The translations under genes were made by a program, and so were the position numbers. The notes under the pieces were generated by a model. The model was not told the origin of the DNA and did not search any database. It worked only from the letters and a program-made list of their open reading frames with translations. Below, piece after piece: positions 49,931 to 63,924 of a stretch of 64,000 nucleotides of DNA (positions are counted from its first letter, which is position 1; every line of letters begins with the position of its first letter). This DNA is from Ptiloglossa arizonensis (Eukaryota; Arthropoda; Insecta; Hymenoptera; Colletidae): the NCBI RefSeq assembly GCF_051014685.1, contig NW_027479261.1:62001-126000 (forward strand), in the 5' to 3' direction.

Positions 49931-52900
49931 TCGCGAGATATGGGACTTTGAAGCCAAGAAATGGTTGAGAAGACAACAAATTTTTCGCAATTCTGCTGCT
50001 CCAAACGCTTAACCAGAATGGCATAGGGAAAAAATACACATACCGTTGTAATCCTGCGAGTTTCTACTTTCAGACGCAACAGGAATTTTTGGGTTGGGTC
50101 AATCCGTTCGCGAGATATGGGAGTTTGAAGCCAAGAAATGGTTGAGAAGAGAATAAATTTTTCGCAATTCTGCTGCTCCAAACGCTTAACCAGAATGGCC
50201 TAGGGAAAAAATGCACATACCGTTGTAATCGGGCGAGTTTCTACTTTCAGATGAAATAGGAATTTTTGCGTTAGGTCAATCCGTTCGCGAGATATGGGAG
50301 TTTGAAACCAAGAAATGGTTGACAAGACAACAAATTTTTCGCACTTCTGCTGCTCCAATCGCTTAACCAGAATGGTATAGGGAAAAAATACACATACCGT
50401 TGAAATCGGGCGAGTTTCTACTTTCAGACGCAACAGGAATTTTTGGGTTGGGTCAATCCGTTCGCGAGATATGGGAGTTTGAAGCCAAGAAATGGTTGAG
50501 AAGGCACAAAATATTTCGCACTTCTGCTGTTCCAAACGCTTAACCAGAAAGGCCTAGGGACAAAATACACATTCCGTTGTAATCGTGCGAGCTTCTACTT
50601 TCAGACGCAACAGGAATTTTTGGGTTATGTCAATCCGTTCGCGAGATATGGGAGTTTGAAGTCAAGAAATGGTTGAGAGGGCAAAAAATTTTTCGCACTT
50701 CTGCTGCTCCAAACGCGAAACCAGGATGGCCTAGGGAAAAAGTACACATACCGTTGCAATCGGTCGAGTTTCTACTTTCAGACGCAACAGGAATTTTTGG
50801 GTTGGGTCAATCCGTTCGCGAGATATGGGAGTTTGAAGCCAAGAAATGGTTGGGAAGAGAATAAATTTTTCGCAATTCTGCTGCTCCAAACGCTTAACCA
50901 GAATGGCCTAGGGAAAAAATACGCATACCGTTGTAATCGGGCGAGTTTCTACTTTCAGACGCAACAGGAATTCTAGGGTTGGGTCAGTCCGTTCGCGAGA
51001 TATGGGACTTAGAAGCCAAGAAATGGTTGAGAAGAGAATAAATTTTTCGCAATTCTGCTGCTCCAAACGCTTAACCAGAATGGCCTAGGGAAAAAATACG
51101 CATATCGTTGTAATCGGGCGAGTTTCTACTTTCAGATACAATAGGAATTTTTGGGTTAGGTCAATCCGTTTGCGAGATATGGGAGTTTGAAGCTCAGAAA
51201 TGGTTGAGAAGAGAATAAATTTTTCGCAATTCTGCTGCTCCAAACGCTTAACCAGAATGGCCTAGGGAAAAAATGCGCATACCGTTGTAATCGGGCGAGT
51301 TTCTACTTTCAGACGCAGCAGGAATTTTTGGGTTTGGTCAATCCGTTCGCGAGATATGGGACTTTGAAGCTAAGGAGTGGTGGAGAAGACAACAAATTTT
51401 TCGCAATTCTGCTGCTCCAATCGCTTAACCAGAATGGCCTAGGGAAAAAATGCACATACCGTTGTAATCGGGCGAGCTTCTACTTTCAGATGAAATAGGA
51501 ATTTTTGCGTTAGGTCAATCCGTTCGCGAGATATGGAAGTTTGAAGCTAAGAAATGGTTGAGAAGAGAATAAATTTTTCGCAATTCTGCTGCTCCAAACG
51601 CTTAACCAGAATGAACTAGGGAAAAAATACGCATACCGTTGTAATCGCGCGAGTTTCTACTTTCAGACGCAGCAGGAATTTTTGGGTTCGGTCAATCCGT
51701 TCGCGAGATATGGGACTTTGAAGCTAAGGAGTGGTGGAGAAGACAACAAATTTTTCGCAATTCTGCTGCTCCAAACGCTTAACCAGAATGGCATAGGGAA
51801 AAAATACAAATACCGTTGTAATCGTGCGAGTTTCTACTTTCAGATGCAATACGAATTTTTGGGTTAGGTCAATCCGTTCGCGAGATATGGAAGTTTGAAG
51901 CTAAGAAATGGTTGAGAAGAGATTAAATTTTTCGCAATTCTGCTGCTCCAAACGCTTAACCAGAATGGCCTAGAGAAAAAATACGCATACCGTTGTAATC
52001 GGGCGAGTTTCTACTTTCAGATGCAATAGGAATTTTTGGGTTAGGTCAATCCGTTTGCGAGATATGGGAGTTTGAAGCTCAGAAATGGTTGAGAAGAGAA
52101 TAAATTTTTCGCAATTCTGCTGCTCCAAACGCTTAACCAGCATGGCCTAGGGAAAAAATGCACATACTGTTGTAATCGGGCGAGTTTCTACTTTCAGATG
52201 CAATAGGAATTTTGGGTTAGGTCAATCTGTTCGCGAGATATGGGAGTTTGAAGCCAAGAAATGGTTGACAAGACAACAAATTTTTCGCAATTCTGATGCT
52301 CCAATCGCTTAAGCAGAATGGCCTAGGAAAAAAATACGCATACCGTTGTAATCGGGCGAGTTTCTACTTTCAGACGCAGCAGGAATTTTTGGGTTTGGTC
52401 AATCCGTTCGCGAGATATGGGACTTTGAAGCTAAGGAGTGGTGGAGAAGACAAAAAATTTTTCGCAATTCTGCTGCTCCAAACGCTTAACCAGAATGGTA
52501 TAGCGAAAAAATACGCATACGATTGTAATCGGGCGAGTTTCTACTTTCAGTCGCAGCAGGAATTTTTGGGTTCGGTCAATCCGTTCGCGAGATATGGGAC
52601 TTTGAAGCTAAGGAGTGGTGGAGAAGACAACAAATTTTTCCCAATTCTGCTGCTCCAAACGCTTAACCAGAATGGTATAGGGAAAAAGTACACATACCGT
52701 TGCAATCGGTCGAGTTTCTACTTTCAGACGCAACAGGAATTTTTGGGTTGGGTCAATCCGTTCGCGAGATATGGGAGTTTGAAGCCAAGAAATGGTTGAG
52801 AAGACAACAAATTTTTCGCAATTCTGCTGCTCCAATCGCTTAAGCAGAATGGCCTAGGAAAAAAATACGCATACCGCTGTAATCGGGCGAGTTTCTACTT

Positions 52901-54595
52901 TCAGACGCAGCAGGAATTTTTGGGTTTGGTCAATCCGTTCGCGAGATATGGGACTTTGAAGCTAAGGAGTGGTGGAGAAGACAACAAATTTTTCGCAATT
53001 CTGCTGCTCCAAACGCTTAACCAGAATGGTATAGCGAAAAAATACGCATACGGTTGTAATCGGGCGAGTTTCTACTTTCTGACGCAGCAGGAATTTTTGG
53101 GTTCGGTCAATCCGTTCGCGAGATATGGGACTTTGAAGCTAAGGAGTGGTGGAGAAGACAACAAATTTTTCGCAATTCTGCTGCTCCAAACGCTTAACCA
53201 GAATGGCATAGGGAAAAAATACACATACCGTTGTAATCGTGCGAGTTTCTACTTTCAGACGCAATAGGAATTTTTGGGTTGGGTCAATCCGTTCACGAGA
53301 TATGGGAGTTTGAAGCCAAGAAATGGTTGAGAAGAGAATAAATTTTTCGCAATTCTGCTGCTCCAAACGCTTAACCAGAATGGCCTAGGGAAAAAATGCA
53401 CATACCGTTGTAATCGGTCGAGTTTCTACTTTCAGACGCAGCAGGAATTTTTGGGTTTGGTCAATCCGTTCGCGAGATATGGGACTTTGAAGCTAAGGAG
53501 TGGTGGAGAAGACAACAAATTTTTCGCAATTCTGCTGCTCCAAACGCTTAACCAGAATGGTATAGGGAAAAAATACACATACCGTTGAAATCGGGCGAGT
53601 TTCTACTTTCAGACGCAACAGCAATTTTCGGGTTGGGTCAATCCGTTCGCGAGATATGGGAGTTTGAAGCCAAGAAATGGTTGAGAGGGCAAAAAATTTT
53701 TCGCACTTCTGCTGCTCCAAACGCGAAACCAGAATGGCCTAGGGAAAAAGTACACATACCGTTGTAATCGGGCGAGCTTCTACTTTCAGATGAAATAGGA
53801 ATTTTTGCGTTAGGTCAATCCGTTCGTGAGATATGGGAGTTTGAAGCCAAGAAATGGTTGACAAGACAACAAATTTTTCGCACTTCTGCTGCTCCAATCG
53901 CTTAACCAGAATGGTATAGGGAAAAAATACACATACCGTTGTAATCGGGCGAGTTTCTACTTTCAGACGCAGCAGGAATTTTTGGGTTCGGCCAATCCGT
54001 TCGCGAGATATGGGACTTTGAAACTAAGGAGTGGTGGAGAAGACAACAAATTTTTCGCAATTCTGCTGCTCCAAACGCTTAACCAGAATGGTGTAGGGAA
54101 AAAATACACATACCGTTGAAATCGGGCGAGTTTCTACTTTCAGACGCAACAGCAATTTTTGGGTTGGGTCAATCCGTTCGCGAGATATGGGAGTTTGAAG
54201 CCAAGAAATGGTTGAGAAGGCACAAAATTTTTCGCACTTCTGCTGCCCCAAACGCTTAACCAGAATGGCCTAGGGAAAAAATACGCATACCGTTGTAATC
54301 GGGCGAGTTTCTACTTTCAGACGAAGCAGGAATTTTTGGGTTCGGTCAATCCGTTCGCGAGATATGAGACTTTGAAACTAAGGAGTGGTGGAGAAGACAA
54401 CAAATTTTTCCCAATTCTGCTGCTCCAAACGCTTAACCAGAATGGTATAGGGAAAAAATACGCATACCGTTGTAATCGGGCGAGTTTCTACTTTCAGACG
54501 CAGCAGGAATTTTTGGGTTTGGTCAATCCGTTCGCGAGATATGGGACTTTGAAGCTAAGGAGTGGTGGAGAAGACAACAAATTTTTCGCAATTCT
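49931..54595. repeat. 4.66-kb near-identical block, copy 1 (spacing 8,493 bp)
   Basis: About 26 monomers match 58,424-63,088 at a spacing of 8,493 bp (48 x 177 minus 3). Every rare variant I compared is shared: AAAATATTTCGC, GGGACAAAATACACATTCC, GAATTCTAGGGTTGGG with GTCAGTCCG and GGGACTTAGAAGCC, GCATATCGTTG, CAGATACAATAGG, CAGAATGAACTAGGG, TACAAATACCG, CATACGATTG, TTTCTGACGCAG and TTCGGCCAATCCG. It ends where TTCTTTTGCTCG replaces TTCTGCTGCTTC. It contains one copy of the 12-monomer unit also seen at 36.2 kb. Confidence 0.92.
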
Positions 54596-55051
54596 TTTGC
54601 TCGAAACGCTTAACCAGAATGGCCTAGGGAAAAAATGCACATACCGTTGTAATCGGGCGAGCTTCTACTTTCAGATGAAATAGGAATTTTTGCGTTAGGT
54701 CAATCCGTTCGCGAGATATGGGAGTTTGAATCCAAGAAATGGTTGACAAGACAACAAATTTTTCGCACTTCTGCTGCTCCAATCGCTTAACCAGAATGGC
54801 CTAGGGGAAAAATACACATACCGTTGTAATCGGGCGAGTTTCTACTTTCAGATGCAATAGGAATTTTTGGGTTAGGTCAATCCGTGCGCGAGATATGGGA
54901 CTTTGAAGCCAAGAAATGGTTGAGAAGACAACAAATTTTTCGCAATTCTGCTGCTCCAAACGCTTAACCAGAATGGCCTAAGGAAAAAATGCACATACCG
55001 TTGTAATCGGGCGAGTTTCTACTTTCAGATGCAATAGGAATTTTTGGGGTA

Positions 55052-55962
55052 GGTCAATCCGTTCGCGAGATATGGGACTTTGAAGCTAAGGAGTGGTGGA
55101 GAAGACAACAAATTTTTCGCAATTCTGCTGCTTCAATCGCTTAACCAGAATGGCCTAGGGAAAAAATGCACATACCGTTGTAATCGGGCGAGCTTCTACT
55201 TTCAGATGAAATAGGAATTTTTGCGTTAGGTCAATCCGTTCGCGAGATATGGGAGTTTGAAGCCAAGAAATGGTTGACAAGACCACAAATTTTTCGCACT
55301 TCTGCTGCTCCAATCGCTTAACCAGAATGGTATAGGGAAAAAATACACATACCGTTGAAATCAGGCGAGTTTCTACTTTCAGACGCAACAGGAATTTTTG
55401 GGTTAGGTCAATCCGTTCGCGAGATATGGGAGTTTGAAGCCAAGAAATGGTTGAGAAGACAACAAATTTTTCGCAATTCTTTTGCTCGAAACGCTTAACC
55501 AGAATGGCCTAGGGAAAAAATGCACATACCGTTGTAATCGGGCGAGCTTCTACTTTCAGATGAAATAGGAATTTTTGCGTTAGGTCAATCCGTTCGCGAG
55601 ATATGGGAGTTTGAATCCAAGAAATGGTTGACAAGACAACAAATTTTTCGCACTTCTGCTGCTCCAATCGCTTAACCAGAATGGCCTAGGGGAAAAATAC
55701 ACATACCGTTGTAATCGGGCGAGTTTCTACTTTCAGATGCAATAGGAATTTTTGGGTTAGGTCAATCCGTGCGCGAGATATGGGACTTTGAAGCCAAGAA
55801 ATGGTTGAGAAGACAACAAATTTTTCGCAATTCTGCTGCTCCAAACGCTTAACCAGAATGGCCTAAGGAAAAAATGCACATACCGTTGTAATCGGGCGAG
55901 TTTCTACTTTCAGATGCAATAGGAATTTTTGGGGTAGGTCAATCCGTTCGCGAGATATGGGA
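55052..55962. repeat. 5-monomer block matching the window's right end (copy 1)
   Basis: This matches 63,014-63,924 at a spacing of 7,962 bp. Shared rare variants are TGCTGCTTCAATCGC, GGTTGACAAGACCACAAAT, TTCTTTTGCTCGAAACGC, GTCAATCCGTGCGCGAG and GGCCTAAGGAAAAAATGC. Confidence 0.85.
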
Positions 55963-58423
55963 GTTTGAAGCCAAGAAATGGTTGACAAGACAACAAATTT
56001 TTCGCAATTCTGCTGCTCCAATCGCTTAACCAGAATGGCCTAGGGAAAAAATACGCATACCGTTGTAATCGCGCGAGTTTCTACTTTCAGACGCAGCAGG
56101 AATTTTTGGGTTTGGTCAATCCGTTCGCGAGATATGGGACTTTGAAGCTAAGGAGTGGTGGAGAAGACAACAAATTTTTCGCAATTCTGCTGCTCCAAAC
56201 GCTTAACCAGAATGGTGTAGGGAAAAAATACACATACCGTTGAAATCGGGCGAGTTTCTACTTTCAGACGCAACAGCAATTTTTGGGTTGGGTCAATCCG
56301 TTCGCGAGATATGGGAGTTTGAAGCCAAGAAATGGTTGAGAAGGCACAAAATTTTTCGCACTTCTGCTGCCCCAAACGCTTAACCAGAATGGCCTAGGGA
56401 AAAAATACGCATACCGTTGTAATCGGGCGAGTTTCTACTTTCAGACGAAGCAGGAATTTTTGGGTTCGGTCAATCCGTTCGCGAGATATGAGACTTTGAA
56501 ACTAAGGAGTGGCGGAGAAGACAACAAATTTTTCCCAATTCTGCTGCTCCAAACGCTTAACCAGAATGGTATAGGGAAAAAATACGCATACCGTTGTAAT
56601 CGGGCGAGTTTCTACTTTCAGACGCAGCAGGAATTTTTGGGTTTGGTCAATCCATTCGCGAGATATGGGACTTTGAAGCTAAGGAGTGGTGGAGAAGACA
56701 ACAAATTTTTCGCAATTCTGCTGCTCCAAATGCTTAACCAGAATGGTATAGGGAAAAAATACACATACCGTTGAAATCGGGCGAGTTTCCACTTTCAGAC
56801 GCAACAGGAATTTTTGGGTTGGGTCAATCCGTTCGCGAGATATGGGAGTTTGAAGCCAAGAAATGGTTGAGAAGGCACAAAATTTTTCGCACTTCTGCTG
56901 CTCCAAACGCTTAACCAGAAAGGCCTAGGGAAAAAATACACATACCGTTGTAATCGTGCGAGTTTCTACTTTCAGACGCAACAGGAATTTTTGGGTTGGG
57001 TCAATCCGTTCACGAGATATGGGAGTTTGAAGCCAAGAAATGGTTGAGAAGAGAATAAATTTTTCGCAATTCTGCTGCTCCAAACGCTTAACCAGAATGG
57101 CCTAGGGAAAAAATGCACATACCGTTGTAATCGGGCGAGTTTCTACTTTCAGATGCAATAGGAATTTTGGGTTAGGTCAATCCGTTCGCGAGATATGGGA
57201 GTTTGAAGCCAAGAAATGGTTGACAAGACAACAAATTTTTCGCAATTCTGCTGCTCCAATCGCTTAACCAGAATGGCCTAGGAAAAAAATACGCATACCG
57301 CTGTAATCGGGCGAGTTTCTACTTTCAGTCGCAGCAGGAATTTTTGGGTTTGGTCAATCCGTTCGCGAGATATGGGACTTTGAAGCTAAGGAGTGGTGGA
57401 GAAGACAACAAATTTTTCGCAATTCTGCTGCTCCAAACGCTTAACCAGAATGGTATAGCGAAAAAATACGCATACCGTTGAAATCGGGCGAGTTTCTACT
57501 TTCAGACGCAACAGCAATTTTCGGGTTGGGTCAATCCGTTCGCGAGATATGGGACTTTGAAGCCAAGAAATGGTTGAGAAGACAACAAATTTTTCGCAAT
57601 TCTGCTGCTCCAAACGCTTAACCAGAATGGCATAGGGAAAAAATACACATACCGTTGTAATCCTGCGAGTTTCTACTTTCAGACGCAACAGGAATTTTTG
57701 GGTTGGGTCAATCCGTTCGCGAGATATGGGAGTTTGAAGCCAAGAAATGGTTGAGAAGAGAATAAATTTTTCGCAATTCTGCTGCTCCAAACGCTTAACC
57801 AGAATGGCCTAGGGAAAAAATGCACATACCGTTGTAATCGGGCGAGTTTCTACTTTCAGATGCAATAGGAATTTTGGGTTAGGTCAATCCGTTCGCGAGA
57901 TATGGGAGTTTGAAGCCAAGAAATGGTTGACAAGACAGCAAATTTTTCGCAATTCTGCTGCTCCAATCGCTTAACCAGAATGGCCTAGGAAAAAAATACA
58001 CATACCGTTGTAATCGTGCGAGTTTCTACTTTCAGACGCAATAGGAATTTTTGGGTTGGGTCAATCCGTTCACGAGATATGGGAGTTTGAAGCCAAGAAA
58101 TGGTTGAGAAGAGAATAAATTTTTCGCAATTCTGCTGCTCCAAACGCTTAACCAGAATGGCCTAGGGAAAAAATGCACATACCGTTGTAATCGGTCGAGT
58201 TTCTACTTTCAGACGCAGCAGGAATTTTTGGGTTTGGTCAATCCGTTCGCGAGATATGGGACTTTGAAGCTAAGGAGTGGTGGAGAAGACAACAAATTTT
58301 TCGCAATTCTGCTGCTCCAAACGCTTAACCAGAATGGTATAGGGAAAAAATACACATACCGTTGAAATCGGGCGAGTTTCTACTTTCAGACGCAACAGCA
58401 ATTTTCGGGTTGGGTCAATCCGT

Positions 58424-61400
58424 TCGCGAGATATGGGACTTTGAAGCCAAGAAATGGTTGAGAAGACAACAAATTTTTCGCAATTCTGCTGCTCCAAACG
58501 CTTAACCAGAATGGCATAGGGAAAAAATACACATACCGTTGTAATCCTGCGAGTTTCTACTTTCAGACGCAACAGGAATTTTTGGGTTGGGTCAATCCGT
58601 TCGCGAGATATGGGAGTTTGAAGCCAAGAAATGGTTGAGAAGAGAATAAATTTTTCGCAATTCTGCTGCTCCAAACGCTTAACCAGAATGGCCTAGGGAA
58701 AAAATGCACATACCGTTGTAATCGGGCGAGTTTCTACTTTCAGATGAAATAGGAATTTTTGCGTTAGGTCAATCCGTTCGCGAGATATGGGAGTTTGAAA
58801 CCAAGAAATGGTTGACAAGACAACAAATTTTTCGCACTTCTGCTGCTCCAATCGCTTAACCAGAATGGTATAGGGAAAAAATACACATACCGTTGAAATC
58901 GGGCGAGTTTCTACTTTCAGACGCAACAGGAATTTTTGGGTTGGGTCAATCCGTTCGCGAGATATGGGAGTTTGAAGCCAAGAAATGGTTGAGAAGGCAC
59001 AAAATATTTCGCACTTCTGCTGTTCCAAACGCTTAACCAGAAAGGCCTAGGGACAAAATACACATTCCGTTGTAATCGTGCGAGCTTCTACTTTCAGACG
59101 CAACAGGAATTTTTGGGTTATGTCAATCCGTTCGCGAGATATGGGAGTTTGAAGTCAAGAAATGGTTGAGAGGGCAAAAAATTTTTCGCACTTCTGCTGC
59201 TCCAAACGCGAAACCAGGATGGCCTAGGGAAAAAGTACACATACCGTTGCAATCGGTCGAGTTTCTACTTTCAGACGCAACAGGAATTTTTGGGTTGGGT
59301 CAATCCGTTCGCGAGATATGGGAGTTTGAAGCCAAGAAATGGTTGGGAAGAGAATAAATTTTTCGCAATTCTGCTGCTCCAAACGCTTAACCAGAATGGC
59401 CTAGGGAAAAAATACGCATACCGTTGTAATCGGGCGAGTTTCTACTTTCAGACGCAACAGGAATTCTAGGGTTGGGTCAGTCCGTTCGCGAGATATGGGA
59501 CTTAGAAGCCAAGAAATGGTTGAGAAGAGAATAAATTTTTCGCAATTCTGCTGCTCCAAACGCTTAACCAGAATGGCCTAGGGAAAAAATACGCATATCG
59601 TTGTAATCGGGCGAGTTTCTACTTTCAGATACAATAGGAATTTTTGGGTTAGGTCAATCCGTTTGCGAGATATGGGAGTTTGAAGCTCAGAAATGGTTGA
59701 GAAGAGAATAAATTTTTCGCAATTCTGCTGCTCCAAACGCTTAACCAGAATGGCCTAGGGAAAAAATGCGCATACCGTTGTAATCGGGCGAGTTTCTACT
59801 TTCAGACGCAGCAGGAATTTTTGGGTTTGGTCAATCCGTTCGCGAGATATGGGACTTTGAAGCTAAGGAGTGGTGGAGAAGACAACAAATTTTTCGCAAT
59901 TCTGCTGCTCCAATCGCTTAACCAGAATGGCCTAGGGAAAAAATGCACATACCGTTGTAATCGGGCGAGCTTCTACTTTCAGATGAAATAGGAATTTTTG
60001 CGTTAGGTCAATCCGTTCGCGAGATATGGAAGTTTGAAGCTAAGAAATGGTTGAGAAGAGAATAAATTTTTCGCAATTCTGCTGCTCCAAACGCTTAACC
60101 AGAATGAACTAGGGAAAAAATACGCATACCGTTGTAATCGCGCGAGTTTCTACTTTCAGACGCAGCAGGAATTTTTGGGTTCGGTCAATCCGTTCGCGAG
60201 ATATGGGACTTTGAAGCTAAGGAGTGGTGGAGAAGACAACAAATTTTTCGCAATTCTGCTGCTCCAAACGCTTAACCAGAATGGCATAGGGAAAAAATAC
60301 AAATACCGTTGTAATCGTGCGAGTTTCTACTTTCAGATGCAATACGAATTTTTGGGTTAGGTCAATCCGTTCGCGAGATATGGAAGTTTGAAGCTAAGAA
60401 ATGGTTGAGAAGAGATTAAATTTTTCGCAATTCTGCTGCTCCAAACGCTTAACCAGAATGGCCTAGAGAAAAAATACGCATACCGTTGTAATCGGGCGAG
60501 TTTCTACTTTCAGATGCAATAGGAATTTTTGGGTTAGGTCAATCCGTTTGCGAGATATGGGAGTTTGAAGCTCAGAAATGGTTGAGAAGAGAATAAATTT
60601 TTCGCAATTCTGCTGCTCCAAACGCTTAACCAGCATGGCCTAGGGAAAAAATGCACATACTGTTGTAATCGGGCGAGTTTCTACTTTCAGATGCAATAGG
60701 AATTTTGGGTTAGGTCAATCTGTTCGCGAGATATGGGAGTTTGAAGCCAAGAAATGGTTGACAAGACAACAAATTTTTCGCAATTCTGATGCTCCAATCG
60801 CTTAAGCAGAATGGCCTAGGAAAAAAATACGCATACCGTTGTAATCGGGCGAGTTTCTACTTTCAGACGCAGCAGGAATTTTTGGGTTTGGTCAATCCGT
60901 TCGCGAGATATGGGACTTTGAAGCTAAGGAGTGGTGGAGAAGACAAAAAATTTTTCGCAATTCTGCTGCTCCAAACGCTTAACCAGAATGGTATAGCGAA
61001 AAAATACGCATACGATTGTAATCGGGCGAGTTTCTACTTTCAGTCGCAGCAGGAATTTTTGGGTTCGGTCAATCCGTTCGCGAGATATGGGACTTTGAAG
61101 CTAAGGAGTGGTGGAGAAGACAACAAATTTTTCCCAATTCTGCTGCTCCAAACGCTTAACCAGAATGGTATAGGGAAAAAGTACACATACCGTTGCAATC
61201 GGTCGAGTTTCTACTTTCAGACGCAACAGGAATTTTTGGGTTGGGTCAATCCGTTCGCGAGATATGGGAGTTTGAAGCCAAGAAATGGTTGAGAAGACAA
61301 CAAATTTTTCGCAATTCTGCTGCTCCAATCGCTTAAGCAGAATGGCCTAGGAAAAAAATACGCATACCGCTGTAATCGGGCGAGTTTCTACTTTCAGACG

Positions 61401-63088
61401 CAGCAGGAATTTTTGGGTTTGGTCAATCCGTTCGCGAGATATGGGACTTTGAAGCTAAGGAGTGGTGGAGAAGACAACAAATTTTTCGCAATTCTGCTGC
61501 TCCAAACGCTTAACCAGAATGGTATAGCGAAAAAATACGCATACGGTTGTAATCGGGCGAGTTTCTACTTTCTGACGCAGCAGGAATTTTTGGGTTCGGT
61601 CAATCCGTTCGCGAGATATGGGACTTTGAAGCTAAGGAGTGGTGGAGAAGACAACAAATTTTTCGCAATTCTGCTGCTCCAAACGCTTAACCAGAATGGC
61701 ATAGGGAAAAAATACACATACCGTTGTAATCGTGCGAGTTTCTACTTTCAGACGCAATAGGAATTTTTGGGTTGGGTCAATCCGTTCACGAGATATGGGA
61801 GTTTGAAGCCAAGAAATGGTTGAGAAGAGAATAAATTTTTCGCAATTCTGCTGCTCCAAACGCTTAACCAGAATGGCCTAGGGAAAAAATGCACATACCG
61901 TTGTAATCGGTCGAGTTTCTACTTTCAGACGCAGCAGGAATTTTTGGGTTTGGTCAATCCGTTCGCGAGATATGGGACTTTGAAGCTAAGGAGTGGTGGA
62001 GAAGACAACAAATTTTTCGCAATTCTGCTGCTCCAAACGCTTAACCAGAATGGTATAGGGAAAAAATACACATACCGTTGAAATCGGGCGAGTTTCTACT
62101 TTCAGACGCAACAGCAATTTTCGGGTTGGGTCAATCCGTTCGCGAGATATGGGAGTTTGAAGCCAAGAAATGGTTGAGAGGGCAAAAAATTTTTCGCACT
62201 TCTGCTGCTCCAAACGCGAAACCAGAATGGCCTAGGGAAAAAGTACACATACCGTTGTAATCGGGCGAGCTTCTACTTTCAGATGAAATAGGAATTTTTG
62301 CGTTAGGTCAATCCGTTCGTGAGATATGGGAGTTTGAAGCCAAGAAATGGTTGACAAGACAACAAATTTTTCGCACTTCTGCTGCTCCAATCGCTTAACC
62401 AGAATGGTATAGGGAAAAAATACACATACCGTTGTAATCGGGCGAGTTTCTACTTTCAGACGCAGCAGGAATTTTTGGGTTCGGCCAATCCGTTCGCGAG
62501 ATATGGGACTTTGAAACTAAGGAGTGGTGGAGAAGACAACAAATTTTTCGCAATTCTGCTGCTCCAAACGCTTAACCAGAATGGTGTAGGGAAAAAATAC
62601 ACATACCGTTGAAATCGGGCGAGTTTCTACTTTCAGACGCAACAGCAATTTTTGGGTTGGGTCAATCCGTTCGCGAGATATGGGAGTTTGAAGCCAAGAA
62701 ATGGTTGAGAAGGCACAAAATTTTTCGCACTTCTGCTGCCCCAAACGCTTAACCAGAATGGCCTAGGGAAAAAATACGCATACCGTTGTAATCGGGCGAG
62801 TTTCTACTTTCAGACGAAGCAGGAATTTTTGGGTTCGGTCAATCCGTTCGCGAGATATGAGACTTTGAAACTAAGGAGTGGTGGAGAAGACAACAAATTT
62901 TTCCCAATTCTGCTGCTCCAAACGCTTAACCAGAATGGTATAGGGAAAAAATACGCATACCGTTGTAATCGGGCGAGTTTCTACTTTCAGACGCAGCAGG
63001 AATTTTTGGGTTTGGTCAATCCGTTCGCGAGATATGGGACTTTGAAGCTAAGGAGTGGTGGAGAAGACAACAAATTTTTCGCAATTCT
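58424..63088. repeat. 4.66-kb near-identical block, copy 2 (spacing 8,493 bp)
   Basis: This matches 49,931-54,595 with no difference at any of about ten rare-variant sites compared by eye. After 63,088 the match continues to the region from about 55,130, at a spacing of 7,962 bp (45 x 177 minus 3). Relative to copy 1, three monomers are therefore missing at this point. Confidence 0.92.
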
Positions 63089-63924
63089 GCTGCTTCAATC
63101 GCTTAACCAGAATGGCCTAGGGAAAAAATGCACATACCGTTGTAATCGGGCGAGCTTCTACTTTCAGATGAAATAGGAATTTTTGCGTTAGGTCAATCCG
63201 TTCGCGAGATATGGGAGTTTGAAGCCAAGAAATGGTTGACAAGACCACAAATTTTTCGCACTTCTGCTGCTCCAATCGCTTAACCAGAATGGTATAGGGA
63301 AAAAATACACATACCGTTGAAATCAGGCGAGTTTCTACTTTCAGACGCAACAGGAATTTTTGGGTTAGGTCAATCCGTTCGCGAGATATGGGAGTTTGAA
63401 GCCAAGAAATGGTTGAGAAGACAACAAATTTTTCGCAATTCTTTTGCTCGAAACGCTTAACCAGAATGGCCTAGGGAAAAAATGCACATACCGTTGTAAT
63501 CGGGCGAGCTTCTACTTTCAGATGAAATAGGAATTTTTGCGTTAGGTCAATCCGTTCGCGAGATATGGGAGTTTGAATCCAAGAAATGGTTGACAAGACA
63601 ACAAATTTTTCGCACTTCTGCTGCTCCAATCGCTTAACCAGAATGGCCTAGGGGAAAAATACACATACCGTTGTAATCGGGCGAGTTTCTACTTTCAGAT
63701 GCAATAGGAATTTTTGGGTTAGGTCAATCCGTGCGCGAGATATGGGACTTTGAAGCCAAGAAATGGTTGAGAAGACAACAAATTTTTCGCAATTCTGCTG
63801 CTCCAAACGCTTAACCAGAATGGCCTAAGGAAAAAATGCACATACCGTTGTAATCGGGCGAGTTTCTACTTTCAGATGCAATAGGAATTTTTGGGGTAGG
63901 TCAATCCGTTCGCGAGATATGGGA
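63014..63924. repeat. 5-monomer block at the right end (copy 2), starting another repeat
   Basis: This matches 55,052-55,962. After 63,924 the sequence turns back to the class B monomer with TGCTGCTTCAATCGC, which also occurs 885 bp (5 x 177) earlier at about 63,091. This suggests a 5-monomer tandem unit repeating across the window edge. Confidence 0.75.
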
